This document shows, one piece after another, positions 1 through 10,139 of a DNA stretch of 64,000 nt. A model generated the notes under the pieces. It did no database searches. It worked only from the letters and a program-made list of their open reading frames with translations, and was not told where the DNA came from. Made by a program: the position numbers and the translations under genes. The stretch is from Streptomyces paradoxus. GTDB taxonomy: Bacteria; Actinomycetota; Actinomycetes; Streptomycetales; Streptomycetaceae. Where the stretch lies: the NCBI RefSeq assembly GCF_014202475.1, contig NZ_JACHGV010000001.1, positions 124,001 to 188,000 of the forward strand, read 5' to 3'. The stretch's first letter is position 1; every line of letters starts with the position of its first letter.

Positions 1-1
1 C

Positions 2-106
2 ACCACCAGCCTGCTCGCGACGTATCAGGTGGAACTGGACTCGTCGGGCGAACTGGTGCAGTACCGCCGGATCGCGCGCTTCCGGCGCGGCGCCCAGGAC
101 CAGTGA
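2..106 (+). CDS. gvpO: Gas vesicle protein GvpO, 3' end only
   Basis: The open frame enters from the left edge and stops at 104-106; 34 residues are visible. They contain a short beta-rich segment (TTSLLATYQVELD) followed by a basic end (RRIARFRRG), which resembles the C-terminus of GvpO proteins as I know them. GvpO is a small accessory protein needed for gas vesicle formation in haloarchaea and is the first gene of the S. coelicolor gas vesicle cluster. It is followed after 37 bases by gvpA, so the two probably share a transcript. The assignment rests on the C-terminal fragment and on position. Confidence 0.75.
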   Translation, partial: TTSLLATYQVELDSSGELVQYRRIARFRRGAQDQ

Positions 107-143
107 CCGGACCGCCGCAACCGCTGACCGGAAGGACCGCCGC

Positions 144-620
144 ATGACCGTCTACAGCGACGAGATCGTCTGTTCGCCTCGCGCCGGAACGCTCTACGAC
201 GTGCTGGAGCTGATTCTCGACCGCGGCATGGTGATCGACGTCTTCGTGCGCGTCTCGCTGGTCGGGATCGAGATCATCAAGATCGACGCGCGCATCGTGG
301 TCGCCAGCGTCGACACGTACCTGCGCTTCGCGGAGGCGTGCAACCGCCTGGATCTCGAGAACGACCCCCGCTCCAAGACCGTGCCCGAGCTGTTCGGCGG
401 GCCGGTCTCCAAGGCCGTCGGCAAGGCGGGCGCCAAGCGTGCCGCCGGTTCCCTGACCGGCAAGGTGCGCGACTTCCTCACCCCGGACGACGACACCGAG
501 GACGACGTGGACGACGACGAGGCCGAGGCCCGTACCGAGCGCGCCCCGCGGCCGGCCCGCAAGCGCCGCAGTGACGACGACCGCACGCGGCCCCGGCGCC
601 GCAAGGCCGAGGAGGAATGA
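144..620 (+). CDS. gvpA: Gas vesicle structural protein GvpA
   Basis: Main shell protein of gas vesicles, hollow gas-filled protein organelles. Residues about 15-70 form the conserved GvpA core (TLYDVLELILDRGMVID, then VGIEIIKIDARIVVAS and VDTYLRFAEA). The remaining 85 or so residues form a low-complexity tail with an Asp/Glu run followed by Arg/Lys-rich blocks, so the 158-residue product is about twice the length of cyanobacterial or haloarchaeal GvpA. The ATG is preceded by a GGAAGGA ribosome site. Its stop overlaps the next gene by 4 bases. Streptomyces are not known to float, so the role of the vesicles is unclear. GvpJ is the alternative name, but this is the gene that follows gvpO. Confidence 0.9.
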   Translation: MTVYSDEIVCSPRAGTLYDVLELILDRGMVIDVFVRVSLVGIEIIKIDARIVVASVDTYLRFAEACNRLDLENDPRSKTVPELFGGPVSKAVGKAGAKRAAGSLTGKVRDFLTPDDDTEDDVDDDEAEARTERAPRPARKRRSDDDRTRPRRRKAEEE

Positions 621-1384
621 CCGTGACGGCCACCGCCGCCCTCACCACCGCCGGCACGCTCGGCACCCTGTACGTGTACGGCATCGCCCCCGCGGGCGTC
701 CGGTCCCCGCGGGCGCCCGGGGTGGACGGCGCGGCGGTGCGGCTGCTGACCGAGGACGGGCTCTGCGCGGCCGTCTCGGACGCCCCGGAGTCCGTCCGGG
801 CGCGGCGACGCGACCTGATGGCCCATCAGGCGGTGCTCGGCGAACTCGCCGCGCAGGGCCCCGTCCTGCCCATGCGGTTCGCCGTCCTGACTCCCGGCGC
901 GGAGTCGCTGCGCGGGCAACTGCGCACCGACCGAGCCCGCTTGGCGGCACAGCTCGACGTGGTACGGGGCTGCGTCGAGATGAACGTGAAGGGTGCCGTG
1001 GTGCACGGGTACTTCGCCGACCTCGTACGCCGGGACGACGCCCTGCGCACCCTCGCCCGCCAGACCCGGCACCGCCCCGGCTACGAGGCGAACGTACGGC
1101 TGGGCGAGGCGCTCGCCAAGGGTGTCGCGCGCGAGGCCCGGGGTGCGGCACGGGAGGTGCTCGCCCGCCTGGCTCCGCTCGCCGTGCGCACGGCGCCGGG
1201 TCCGGTCGACGACGAGCAGGTGCTGAGCACGTCGTTCCTGGTGCGTTCCGCCGACGAACAGCGCTTCCGGCAGGCCGTGGCCGCGCAGGCGCGCGATGTC
1301 GGGGACCGGCTGGCGCTCAGCGTGACCGGTCCGCTGCCGTGCTACAGCTTCGTCGACGCGCCGTCCGCCACCGCGGGCCGGTGA
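617..1384 (+). CDS. gvpF: Gas vesicle protein GvpL/GvpF family (GvpF)
   Basis: Accessory gas vesicle protein of the GvpL/GvpF family, thought to sit at the vesicle surface or act in assembly. The start of the fold is visible as LYVYGIAPAG, and the family's ending SVTGPLPCYSFVD is intact. It overlaps gvpA by four bases (ATGA), which suggests translational coupling. The GGAGG at 611-615 lies only one base from the ATG at 617 but seven bases from an in-frame GTG at 623, so the true start may be 623 (two codons shorter). A second family member, gvpL, lies downstream at 1984. Confidence 0.87.
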   Translation: MTVTATAALTTAGTLGTLYVYGIAPAGVRSPRAPGVDGAAVRLLTEDGLCAAVSDAPESVRARRRDLMAHQAVLGELAAQGPVLPMRFAVLTPGAESLRGQLRTDRARLAAQLDVVRGCVEMNVKGAVVHGYFADLVRRDDALRTLARQTRHRPGYEANVRLGEALAKGVAREARGAAREVLARLAPLAVRTAPGPVDDEQVLSTSFLVRSADEQRFRQAVAAQARDVGDRLALSVTGPLPCYSFVDAPSATAGR

Positions 1385-1388
1385 CACG

Positions 1389-1646
1389 GTGGGACTCGTG
1401 ACCGGGCTCCTGCTGCTGCCGCTCGCCCCGGTGCGCGGCACGCTCTGGGTCGCCGACCACCTGCTCCAGGAGGCCGAACGCCAGGCCGGCGATCCGCGTG
1501 CGGTGCAGGCGCGCCTGGCGGCACTCAACCGGGCCCTGGAGGAGGGCACCATCGACGAAGCGGCCTTCGAGGAAGAGGAGGAGCGGTTGCTCGCCCGCCT
1601 CGACAGTCCGGTCCGGTACACAGGACATCGCGGGGGCGCTTCGTGA
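1389..1646 (+). CDS. gvpG: Gas vesicle protein GvpG
   Basis: Small (85 residues) accessory gas vesicle protein. It has the typical hydrophobic start (GLVTGLLLLPLAPVRGTLWV) and then a charged helical segment with many Glu and Arg residues (AALNRALEEGTIDEAAFEEEEERL). GvpG is required for vesicle assembly in haloarchaea; its molecular role is not settled. It starts with GTG four bases after the gvpF stop and overlaps gvpJ by four bases (GTGA). In S. coelicolor, gvpY and gvpZ come next; here gvpJ follows directly. Confidence 0.87.
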   Translation: MGLVTGLLLLPLAPVRGTLWVADHLLQEAERQAGDPRAVQARLAALNRALEEGTIDEAAFEEEEERLLARLDSPVRYTGHRGGAS

Positions 1647-1987
1647 CCGACCTCGGCACCTGGCCCGCGGGCACCGCAGTACAGCCGGCCGGGCCGCCCT
1701 CCGGAAGCCTCGCGGACCTGCTCGAACGCGTCCTGGACAAGGGCATCGTCATCGCGGGCGACATCAAGATCGACCTGCTCGACATCGAACTGCTCACCAT
1801 CCGTCTGCGCCTGTTCATCGCCTCGGTCGAGACCGCCAAGAAGGCGGGCATCGACTGGTGGGAGACGGACCCGGCGCTGTCCTCACGCGCCGCGCGTGAC
1901 GCGCTCACCGAGGAGAACGCGCGTCTGCGCGCGCGTCTGCAGGCCCTTGAGGACGCCGACGCCGACACCTCCGAGGTGGACCGATGA
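1643..1987 (+). CDS. gvpJ: Gas vesicle protein GvpJ (GvpA-like)
   Basis: A GvpA-family paralogue, 114 residues. The core lies at about 21-75 (SLADLLERVLDKGIVIAGD, then LLDIELLTIRLRLFIASVETA) and is followed by a coiled-coil-like Glu/Arg/Leu tail (EENARLRARLQALED). GvpJ and GvpS types are minor shell components thought to nucleate or shape the vesicle tips. The GTG start overlaps the gvpG stop, and its own stop overlaps the gvpL ATG. The J rather than S name follows gene order in S. coelicolor (J-L-S-K). Confidence 0.85.
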   Translation: MTDLGTWPAGTAVQPAGPPSGSLADLLERVLDKGIVIAGDIKIDLLDIELLTIRLRLFIASVETAKKAGIDWWETDPALSSRAARDALTEENARLRARLQALEDADADTSEVDR

Positions 1988-2835
1988 GCACGCTGCCGGC
2001 CGACCGGGCCTCCGTGACCGGGCCGGACATGCCGCACCCCACCGTCACCTGCGTGTTCGCCGTGACGGACACGCCTCCGCCGCACGAGGCGGTGTCGGTG
2101 ACGCCGGGCCATGACGGCGGCGGTCCACTGCGCGTCCTGGCCGCGGGCCCACTGCACCTGATCGTGCAGGACGTTCCCGCGGCGGCCTTCGGCGAGGAGG
2201 CGCTCGCGGAGCGGCTGAACCGGCCGGACGAGTTGGAGCGCTGCGCCCGCGCCCACCACCGGGGCGTGGAGACGGCCGCGAGCGCGGGCCCCGTCGTCCC
2301 GCTGCCGATGGCGACGCTCTACCTGGACGACCACAACGCGGTGCGGGCCGTCACCGACCGGGCCGCGTCCCTGCGCACCCTGCTGGACCGGCTGCGCAAC
2401 CGCACCGAGTGGGCGGTGAAGGTACACGGCCCCGGAACCGGGCACGCGTCCGGCGCCGCCGGGGACGGGCCCGCCGACGGGCGGTCGTACCTGCGCCGGG
2501 TGAGCGAGCGGCGGCGCACCGAGCGCGAGGAGCGCGAGCGGGCCCTGGCACGGGCCCACGCCGTCGACCGGGAACTGCGGCGCTACGCCGTCGCGGCGAC
2601 GCGGCACCGGCCGCAGAGCGAGCAGTTGACCGGCAGGAGCGTCCCGCAGCTGCTCAATGCGGCCTATCTGGTCGACGACGCACGGCGCGCCGAGTTCGTC
2701 CGGGCCGTCGGCGAACTGGCCCGCGACGCCCAGCAGTCGGCCCTGGAGGTCACCATGTCGGGGCCCTGGATCCCGTACTCCTTCGCCCGCTCGGACGAGG
2801 CGGAGCGCGACGCGCACGAGGAGGCCGGCGCATGA
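1984..2835 (+). CDS. gvpL: Gas vesicle protein GvpL/GvpF family (GvpL)
   Basis: Second GvpL/GvpF family protein of the operon, 283 residues. It shares with GvpF the segment around the conserved low-complexity helical middle (RERALARAHAVDRELRR) and the ending VTMSGPWIPYSFA, which matches the gvpF ending. It overlaps gvpJ by four bases upstream (ATGA) and gvpS by four bases downstream, so it belongs to one translationally coupled transcript. In other systems GvpL binds several other Gvp proteins and is thought to organise assembly. Confidence 0.85.
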   Translation: MSTLPADRASVTGPDMPHPTVTCVFAVTDTPPPHEAVSVTPGHDGGGPLRVLAAGPLHLIVQDVPAAAFGEEALAERLNRPDELERCARAHHRGVETAASAGPVVPLPMATLYLDDHNAVRAVTDRAASLRTLLDRLRNRTEWAVKVHGPGTGHASGAAGDGPADGRSYLRRVSERRRTEREERERALARAHAVDRELRRYAVAATRHRPQSEQLTGRSVPQLLNAAYLVDDARRAEFVRAVGELARDAQQSALEVTMSGPWIPYSFARSDEAERDAHEEAGA

Positions 2836-3080
2836 CGGTACCGGTGCCCGGCGGTGCCGACCGCACGGCGGTGCCCTGGGACGGCCCGGAGCCGTACGCG
2901 CCCATCGGGGTGCCGCTCGTGGACCTGCTCGACCGGGTGCTGGCGACGGGCGTCGTGGTCAGTGGTGACCTGGTGCTGGCCATCGCCGACGTGCCGTTGG
3001 TGCGGATCTCCCTGCACGCCCTGCTGGCGTCGGTCAGCGACCGGGTCCCCTCGCCCTGGTCGGACAGCGGGCCGCTGTGA
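2832..3080 (+). CDS. gvpS: Gas vesicle protein GvpS (GvpA-like, short)
   Basis: Third GvpA-fold protein of the operon, 82 residues. The core is at about 26-70 (PLVDLLDRVLATGVVVSGD, then DVPLVRISLHALLASV) with almost no tail. The ATG overlaps the gvpL stop (ATGA) and the gene overlaps gvpK by GTGA. A longer in-frame opening reaches upstream to 2409 but lies inside gvpL, so the start at 2832 is chosen. Probably a minor shell or tip protein. Confidence 0.83.
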   Translation: MTVPVPGGADRTAVPWDGPEPYAPIGVPLVDLLDRVLATGVVVSGDLVLAIADVPLVRISLHALLASVSDRVPSPWSDSGPL

Positions 3081-3370
3081 CCGCGCCGCGCACCCACGCG
3101 CTGGACCTCGATCCCGAGCGCGTCACGAACGATCTGGCGGCCCTGGTGCTGACCGTGGTGGAGCTCCTGCGGCAGCTCATGGAGCGCCAGGCGGTCCGCC
3201 GTTTCGACGAGGGCACGCTCAGCGCCGAGCAGGAGGACCGGCTCGGCACCGCGCTGATGCTGCTGGACGAGCGCATGGACGAGCTCTGCGCGCAGCACGG
3301 CCTGCAACGCAGCGACCTCAATCTGGACCTCGGCCCGCTGGGTCCCCTCCTGGCCGATCCCGGCCCGTGA
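3077..3370 (+). CDS. gvpK: Gas vesicle protein GvpK
   Basis: Last gene of the gas vesicle operon, 97 residues, GTG start overlapping gvpS. GvpK family features are clear: DPERVTNDLAALVLTVVELL, RQLMERQAVRRFDEGTL, and the helix LGTALMLLDERMDELC followed by LNLDLGPLGPLL. GvpK is needed for normal vesicle formation in several organisms, but its function is not known in detail. A hairpin follows at 3386-3415. Confidence 0.88.
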   Translation: MTAPRTHALDLDPERVTNDLAALVLTVVELLRQLMERQAVRRFDEGTLSAEQEDRLGTALMLLDERMDELCAQHGLQRSDLNLDLGPLGPLLADPGP

Positions 3371-3385
3371 CGAACAGACGCGAGA

Positions 3386-3415
3386 CGGGGCCGGAGAGCA
3401 CCACTCCCGGCCCCG
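3386..3415 (+). terminator. Hairpin after gvpK
   Basis: CGGGGCCGG at 3386-3394 pairs perfectly with CCGGCCCCG at 3407-3415 over a 12-base loop. It lies 16 bases past the gvpK stop, between convergent gvpK and sdhB. No T-run follows, as is common in Streptomyces terminators. Confidence 0.6.
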
Positions 3416-3454
3416 CCCGTCCGCACCTACCGGCGAACGTTCACTGCACCCCCT

Positions 3455-3490
3455 GGGGGCGCGGGGAACTGCGCGACCAGCCACAACCCA
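3455..3490 (+). repeat. Intergenic repeat copy 1 (GGGGCGCGGGGAACTGCGCGA family)
   Basis: The + strand carries GGGGCGCGGGGAACTGCGCG followed by ACCAGCCACAACC. The same core is found, inverted, at 7949-7982. Both copies sit between convergent genes. I recognise this core as a frequent intergenic element in Streptomyces chromosomes; its function is unknown to me. Confidence 0.7.
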
Positions 3491-3525
3491 CCCGCAGCCG
3501 CCGCGCAACCGTCCCCGCAACGGCG

Positions 3526-4268
3526 CTACCGCTTCGCCTTCCGCGCGGCCCGCAGCCACTCCTTGTTCATGCTCGTGATGGACATCAACGGGATGCCCTT
3601 CGGGCAGGCGGTGGCGCACTCGCCCGCGAGCGTGCACCCGCCGAACCCCTCCTCGTCCATCTGCTCCACCATGTCCAGCACCCGCGTCTCGCGCTCGGGC
3701 GCCCCCTGGGGCAGCACGTTGAGATGGTTGATCTTCGCCGAGGTGAACAGCATCGCCGCCCCGTTCGGGCAGGCCGCCACGCACGCCCCGCACCCGATGC
3801 ACTCCGCGTGCTCGAAGGCGAAGTCGGCATCCGGCTTCGGCACCGGCGTGGCGTGCGCCTCGGGAGCCGCTCCCGTCGGCGCGGTGATGTAACCGCCGGC
3901 CTGGATGATCCGGTCGAAGGCCGACCGGTCCACGACGAGGTCCTTGATCACCGGGAACGCCGACGCCCGCCACGGCTCGACGTCGATGGTGTCGCCGTCC
4001 TTGAACGACCGCATGTGCAGTTGGCAGGTCGTCGTCCGCTCGGGACCGTGCGCGTCGCCGTTGATGACGAGCGAGCACGCGCCGCAGATGCCCTCGCGGC
4101 AGTCGTGGTCGAAGGCGACCGGGTCCTCGCCCTTGACGATGAGTTCCTCATTGAGCGTGTCGAGCATCTCCAGGAAGGACATGTCGGGAGAGATCCCGTC
4201 CACCTCGTACGTGGACATCGTGCCGTCGGCGTCGGCGTTCCGCTGCCGCCAGACGCGCAGGGTGAGCT

Positions 4269-4272
<4 letters not shown>
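3526..4272 (-). CDS. sdhB: Succinate dehydrogenase/fumarate reductase iron-sulfur subunit
   Basis: Iron-sulfur subunit of complex II; carries electrons from the flavin of SdhA to the membrane cytochrome b. All three cluster motifs are present: the 2Fe-2S motif around residues 58-85 ([17 protein letters not shown], with a later Cys in TTTCQLH), and two ferredoxin-like motifs, [15 protein letters not shown] and [16 protein letters not shown]. At 248 residues it is the length of the B. subtilis/actinobacterial type rather than the E. coli type. The ATG overlaps the sdhA stop by four bases, so sdhC-sdhA-sdhB form one operon. It converges on gvpK. Confidence 0.93.
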
Positions 4273-6218
<1,946 letters not shown>

Positions 6219-6220
6219 GT

Positions 6221-6925
6221 TCAGCTCACCACTCCGGTCATGACGCCCACGGGTACGGCGATGAAGCCGGCCGTGAGCAGCAGCGCGAGGACGTCGGCGA
6301 CGGTCTTCAGGACGCGGTCGCGGGTGCGGCTGCCCACGCCCAGGGTCTGGGCCGCGCTCCAGAAGCCGTGCCGGACGTGCAGGCCGAGGGCGAGCATCGC
6401 GACGATGTAGATGACGTTGCCGTACCAGGTGGAGAAGGTGTCCACGACGTTCTGGTACGGGTGGCCGGGCTGGAAGCCGGGGTGCACGGTGCCGGTCGTC
6501 AGGTCGAGGATGTGCCAGACGATGAACAGCCCGAGGATGATGCCGCCCCACCGCATGGTGCGCGTGGCGTAGGAGGCCCGTGCCTTCTTGTGCACGTACT
6601 TGCTCGGCCGTGCCCTGATGTCGCGGCGGCTGAGCTGGTACGCCGAGGTGGCGTGTGCGACGACGGCGACGACCAGCACGACGCGGACGAGCCAGAGCGT
6701 CCACTCGTAGTGCATGAACGGCTCGCCGACCGTGCGCAGCCAGTGCGCGTAGTGGTTGAACTCGCCCGCCCCGAAGAAGATCTTCAGGTTTCCGATCATG
6801 TGGACGACCAGGTACAGCAGCATGATCAGACCACTGACCGCCATCACGGTCTTCTTGCCGACGGTGGAGTCCCACACGGTGCGTGCGAAGGACGGCCGTC
6901 GGTCCGTCCGCGTTGCCAGAGCCAT
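6221..6925 (-). CDS. sdhC: Succinate dehydrogenase cytochrome b subunit (b558 type)
   Basis: Membrane anchor of complex II, 234 residues from the ATG at 6925 ([13 protein letters not shown]). An ATG-containing extension of 20 residues to 6985 exists but would read through the LysR box and promoter region, so it is rejected. About five transmembrane helices are visible, beginning [19 protein letters not shown]. Heme-ligand His candidates occur in [22 protein letters not shown] and FIVWHILD. There is no sdhD; this is the single-subunit, two-heme cytochrome type known from B. subtilis and Wolinella. First gene of sdhCAB, divergent from the LysR gene. Confidence 0.88.
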   Translation of the reverse strand: MALATRTDRRPSFARTVWDSTVGKKTVMAVSGLIMLLYLVVHMIGNLKIFFGAGEFNHYAHWLRTVGEPFMHYEWTLWLVRVVLVVAVVAHATSAYQLSRRDIRARPSKYVHKKARASYATRTMRWGGIILGLFIVWHILDLTTGTVHPGFQPGHPYQNVVDTFSTWYGNVIYIVAMLALGLHVRHGFWSAAQTLGVGSRTRDRVLKTVADVLALLLTAGFIAVPVGVMTGVVS

Positions 6926-6983
6926 GCCGAGCACGCTACGGACGTGCGGCCGATCGGTCCAAGACATGGTCCGGCTTGAATCC

Positions 6984-6998
6984 ATAGGCCGGGGCTAT
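6984..6998. promoter_or_regulatory. LysR-type operator between sdhC and the LysR gene
   Basis: ATAG at 6984-6987 and CTAT at 6995-6998 form an interrupted palindrome containing T-N11-A (T6985, A6997), the LysR-family recognition pattern. It lies in the short divergent region, 10 bases before the LysR ATG. By family rule it should bind the adjacent LysR protein for autoregulation and for control of sdhCAB; that is inference. Confidence 0.6.
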
Positions 6999-7007
6999 CG
7001 TAGGAGC

Positions 7008-7892
7008 ATGCAGTTCCAGCAGCTCCAGTACTTCGTGGCCGTCGCCGAGACCCGGCACTTCACCCGGGCCGCCGATCTGGTCCATGTCGCGCAGCCGTCG
7101 CTGTCGCAGCAGATCAAGGCACTGGAGCGGGAGTTGGGAGCGGACCTGTTCCTGCGGGCCCGGGGCAACATCACGCTCACGGACGCCGGGGAGGCGCTCC
7201 TCCCGCTGGCCCGGCGGATCCTGGCCGACGCGGACACGGCGCGGCACGAGGTGCAGGAGCTGGCGCAGCTGCGGCGGGGCCGGGTGCGGCTGGGGGCGAC
7301 GCCGAGTGTGTGCACTGGCCTGCTGCCGGATGTGCTGCGGGCCTTTCACGACCGCTATCCGGGGATCCGCCTGCTGATCGAGGAGGGCGGGTCGCACGAC
7401 CTCGTGCGGGAGCTGGCGCGGGGCGCGCTGGATCTGGCGCTGGTCGTGCTGCCGCTGCCGACGCCGGCCCCGGCACTCACCACGGTAGAGCTGCTGCGGG
7501 AGGATCTTGTGGTGGTCTCCTCACCCGACGCGCCGAGACCCGGCGGAGGTCGGCGTACCGTGCGCGTCGCCGATCTGGAGGGTGAGCGGCTGGTGATGTT
7601 CCGGCACGGGTACGACCTGCGTGAGCTGACCGTGGCGGCCTGCCGCGCCGAGGGCTTCGAACCCGACTTCGCCGTGGAGGGCGGGGAGATGGACGCGGTG
7701 CTGGGTTTTGTGCGGGCCGGGCTGGGGGTGGCCGTCGTGCCTCGGATGGTCGCGGCGAGGTCCGGGCGCGGGCTGCGGGTCACCCCGCTGGCCCGGCCCG
7801 GACTGCATCGCACGATCGCGCTGGCGCATCGCAGTGATGTGGCTCCGCCGCGGGCCGCTCGGGAGCTTCAGCGGATGCTCCTTGAGCGGTGA
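7008..7892 (+). CDS. LysR-family transcriptional regulator
   Basis: A 294-residue regulator with an N-terminal winged helix-turn-helix (residues about 2-60: QFQQLQYFVAVAETRHFTRA, then VAQPSLSQQIKALEREL) and a periplasmic-binding-like effector domain (about 90-290). It is divergent from sdhCAB with a T-N11-A box between them, so it probably controls sdh and itself. The AGGAG at 7002-7006 lies only one base from the ATG. TTGAAT at 6976-6981 and TATCGT at 6996-7001 could form a promoter starting close to the ATG, so a leaderless or very short-leader message is possible. The effector is unknown. Confidence 0.88.
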   Translation: MQFQQLQYFVAVAETRHFTRAADLVHVAQPSLSQQIKALERELGADLFLRARGNITLTDAGEALLPLARRILADADTARHEVQELAQLRRGRVRLGATPSVCTGLLPDVLRAFHDRYPGIRLLIEEGGSHDLVRELARGALDLALVVLPLPTPAPALTTVELLREDLVVVSSPDAPRPGGGRRTVRVADLEGERLVMFRHGYDLRELTVAACRAEGFEPDFAVEGGEMDAVLGFVRAGLGVAVVPRMVAARSGRGLRVTPLARPGLHRTIALAHRSDVAPPRAARELQRMLLER

Positions 7893-7948
7893 GGCGGCCG
7901 GTCCCTTGAGCGCCGTGGGTGCCGAGCGCCGTGCGGGGGTGCGGGCCC

Positions 7949-7982
7949 GTCGTGGTTGTTCGCGCAGTTCCCCGCGCCCCTG
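7949..7982 (-). repeat. Intergenic repeat copy 2 (inverted relative to copy 1)
   Basis: Read on the minus strand this is GGGGCGCGGGGAACTGCGCG followed by AACAACCACGACGGG, matching the element at 3455-3490 over the core and in part of the flank. It lies between the convergent LysR and rmdA genes. Confidence 0.7.
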
Positions 7983-7994
7983 AAGGCTTTCCCC

Positions 7995-10139
7995 CTACCC
8001 GGTTGCGTCCACCAGGGCCAGTTCGTGCAACCTCTCCGGGGGGCCCGGGCGGGCGTAGTACCAGCCCTGGGCCGTGTCGCAGCCGAGTATGCGGAGCTGA
8101 TCGGCCTGCGCACCCGTTTCCACGCCTTCCACCGTCACCGCCAGGTCCAGGCTGTGGGCCAGGGAGACGATCCCCTCGACGATCTTGAGGTCGACGGGAT
8201 CGGCCGGGAACTGCTGCATGCTCTGGGTGAAGGACCGGTCCAGCTTCAGGATGCTGACCGGCAGCCTGCGCAGGTTCGCGAGGTTGGAGTAGCCCGTACC
8301 GAAGTCGTCCAGGGCGATGTCGACGCCCATCTCGGCCAGCCGCCGCAGCGGCTTCAGCAGATCGTCGTCCGCGCCGATCAGCGCCGACTCGGTGACCTCC
8401 AGGCACAGCGCGTCCGGCTCGACGCCCGCGCGCTCCAGGATGTCGACCGTGTCCTGGACCAGCCCGGGGTGCGTCAGCTGGCACGGCGACAGATTGACGT
8501 TGATCCGCAGCGGCCCCACCGCCTCGGCGCCGCCCTGCAGTTCCCGCCACTCGCGGGCCTGGCGCACCGACTGCTCCAGCACCCACCGGCCCAGCGGCAC
8601 GATCAGGCCCGTGTGCTCCGCGAGCGGGATGAAGCGGTCCGGCCCGAGCACGCCATGCTGCGGATGCAGCCAGCGCACCAGGGCCTCGGCGCCCCGGACG
8701 CTGCCGTCGCCGAGGTGGACCAGCGGCTGGTACTCGATGAAGAACTCGCCGCGCTCCAGGGCGGTGGGCAGCGCCGTGGTCAGTCCGTGCCGTGTGATGG
8801 CCCGGGCGTCCGCCTCCGGGTCGGCGAGTTCGAAGCGGTTGCCGCCCGCCGACTTGGCCCGGTACATGGTGATGTCCGCACTGCGCAGCACCTCCGCCGG
8901 ACTGCGTTCCCCGGCCGGGCCCTCGACGATGCCGATGCTGCCGCGCACGGTCAGCTCCCGGCCGTCGACGCTGATCGGCGCGAGCAGGGCGTTCATGATG
9001 CGCCCGGCGAGCTCGTCGACGTCACCCGCCGTGTCGGGCCCGGTGGTCAGCGCCACGAACTCGTCGCCGCCGAGCCGGGCGACCATCTCGCCGGGTGCCG
9101 TGGCGCAGGACTGCAGCCGGTCGGCGACCTCCACCAGCAGCCGGTCGCCGGCCGCGTGGCCCAGGCTGTCGTTGATGGTCTTGAAACCGTCGAGGTCCAG
9201 GTAGCACAGCCCGAACCGCTGACCTTCCCCGGCGCCCAGTGCCTTCTCCAGGCGCTCGAAGAAGAACGTACGGTTCGGCAGGCCGGTCAGCGCGTCGTGC
9301 GTGGCCTCGTAGCGCAGCCGCAGGTTGAGCAGCCGCCGCTCGGTGGTGTCCTCCATGAGGGCCAGCTGGTACTGCGGCTCACCGTCGGCGTCCCGCAGCA
9401 GGGAGACCGTCAGGTTGGTCCACAGCACGGTTCCGTCGGGGCGGTAGAACGCCTTCTCCAGGTGGTAGTGCTCCCGGTCGCCGCGCACGAGTTCGTCGTA
9501 GAGCCGCCAGGTCTGCGGAGCGTCGTCGGGGTGGGTCCACTCCCGGACGTTGCGGCTGCGCAGCGTCTGGTCGGAGACCCCGAACATGCGCAGCAGCGCG
9601 CCGTTGACCTGCAGTATGTTGCCGTCGAGGTCGGCCATGCCGATGCCTATGGCCGCGCCCTCGAAGACGGCGCGGAACCGTGCCTCGCTCGCGTGCAGGG
9701 CCTGTGCCACCACGCCCTGGGCTTTGAGAGCGGCCTGTGCGATGGCCTCCTGCTCGGCCAGGGTCCGCTCGCGCAGCGCCCGGGCGAAACCGGCGGCCAT
9801 CGCGTGCTGGAGCCGCGCGCACCGGGCCCGCAGGTCCTCCTGGTCTCCGTCGCCGCCGCAGTACAGGACCAGGTAGGCGTCGACGCAGTCCAGGGTGCGG
9901 CTGAGCGCCTCCGGGTCGGTGCAGTGCGCGTCCACGAGGGCGGCGCCGACCGCCCTGCCCGCGTCGGAGTCGAAGGCCCGGGCCAGCAGTGCCTCGCTCA
10001 GCCGCCGGGCCAGGGGCAACAGGTGTGCCTCGAACTCGGTGCGGGTCGACGACGTCGAGGTCACCGGGAAGACGGCCCGGCTCCAGATCGTCGCGAATCT
10101 GCGCAGTCTGTCCTCCGGCCCGTCCGGTTCCGCGGTCAC
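7995..10139 (-). CDS. rmdA: c-di-GMP turnover enzyme RmdA (PAS-GGDEF-EAL)
   Basis: A 714-residue cytoplasmic protein. The N-terminal 145 residues are of unknown type. A PAS domain follows at about 152-275, a GGDEF domain at about 280-445 with the signature GGDEF intact at 357-361, and an EAL domain at about 455-705 with EAL at 485-487 and the later DDFGTGYSNL motif. From memory RmdA of S. coelicolor (SCO0928) has this architecture, acts as a c-di-GMP phosphodiesterase affecting aerial development, and lies near sdh genes as here. The GTG start at 10139 overlaps the stop of the methyltransferase upstream (GTGA), so the two are coupled. The frame stays open beyond 10139 but that part is antisense-like sequence inside the neighbouring gene. 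Confidence 0.88.
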   Translation of the reverse strand: MTAEPDGPEDRLRRFATIWSRAVFPVTSTSSTRTEFEAHLLPLARRLSEALLARAFDSDAGRAVGAALVDAHCTDPEALSRTLDCVDAYLVLYCGGDGDQEDLRARCARLQHAMAAGFARALRERTLAEQEAIAQAALKAQGVVAQALHASEARFRAVFEGAAIGIGMADLDGNILQVNGALLRMFGVSDQTLRSRNVREWTHPDDAPQTWRLYDELVRGDREHYHLEKAFYRPDGTVLWTNLTVSLLRDADGEPQYQLALMEDTTERRLLNLRLRYEATHDALTGLPNRTFFFERLEKALGAGEGQRFGLCYLDLDGFKTINDSLGHAAGDRLLVEVADRLQSCATAPGEMVARLGGDEFVALTTGPDTAGDVDELAGRIMNALLAPISVDGRELTVRGSIGIVEGPAGERSPAEVLRSADITMYRAKSAGGNRFELADPEADARAITRHGLTTALPTALERGEFFIEYQPLVHLGDGSVRGAEALVRWLHPQHGVLGPDRFIPLAEHTGLIVPLGRWVLEQSVRQAREWRELQGGAEAVGPLRINVNLSPCQLTHPGLVQDTVDILERAGVEPDALCLEVTESALIGADDDLLKPLRRLAEMGVDIALDDFGTGYSNLANLRRLPVSILKLDRSFTQSMQQFPADPVDLKIVEGIVSLAHSLDLAVTVEGVETGAQADQLRILGCDTAQGWYYARPGPPERLHELALVDATG

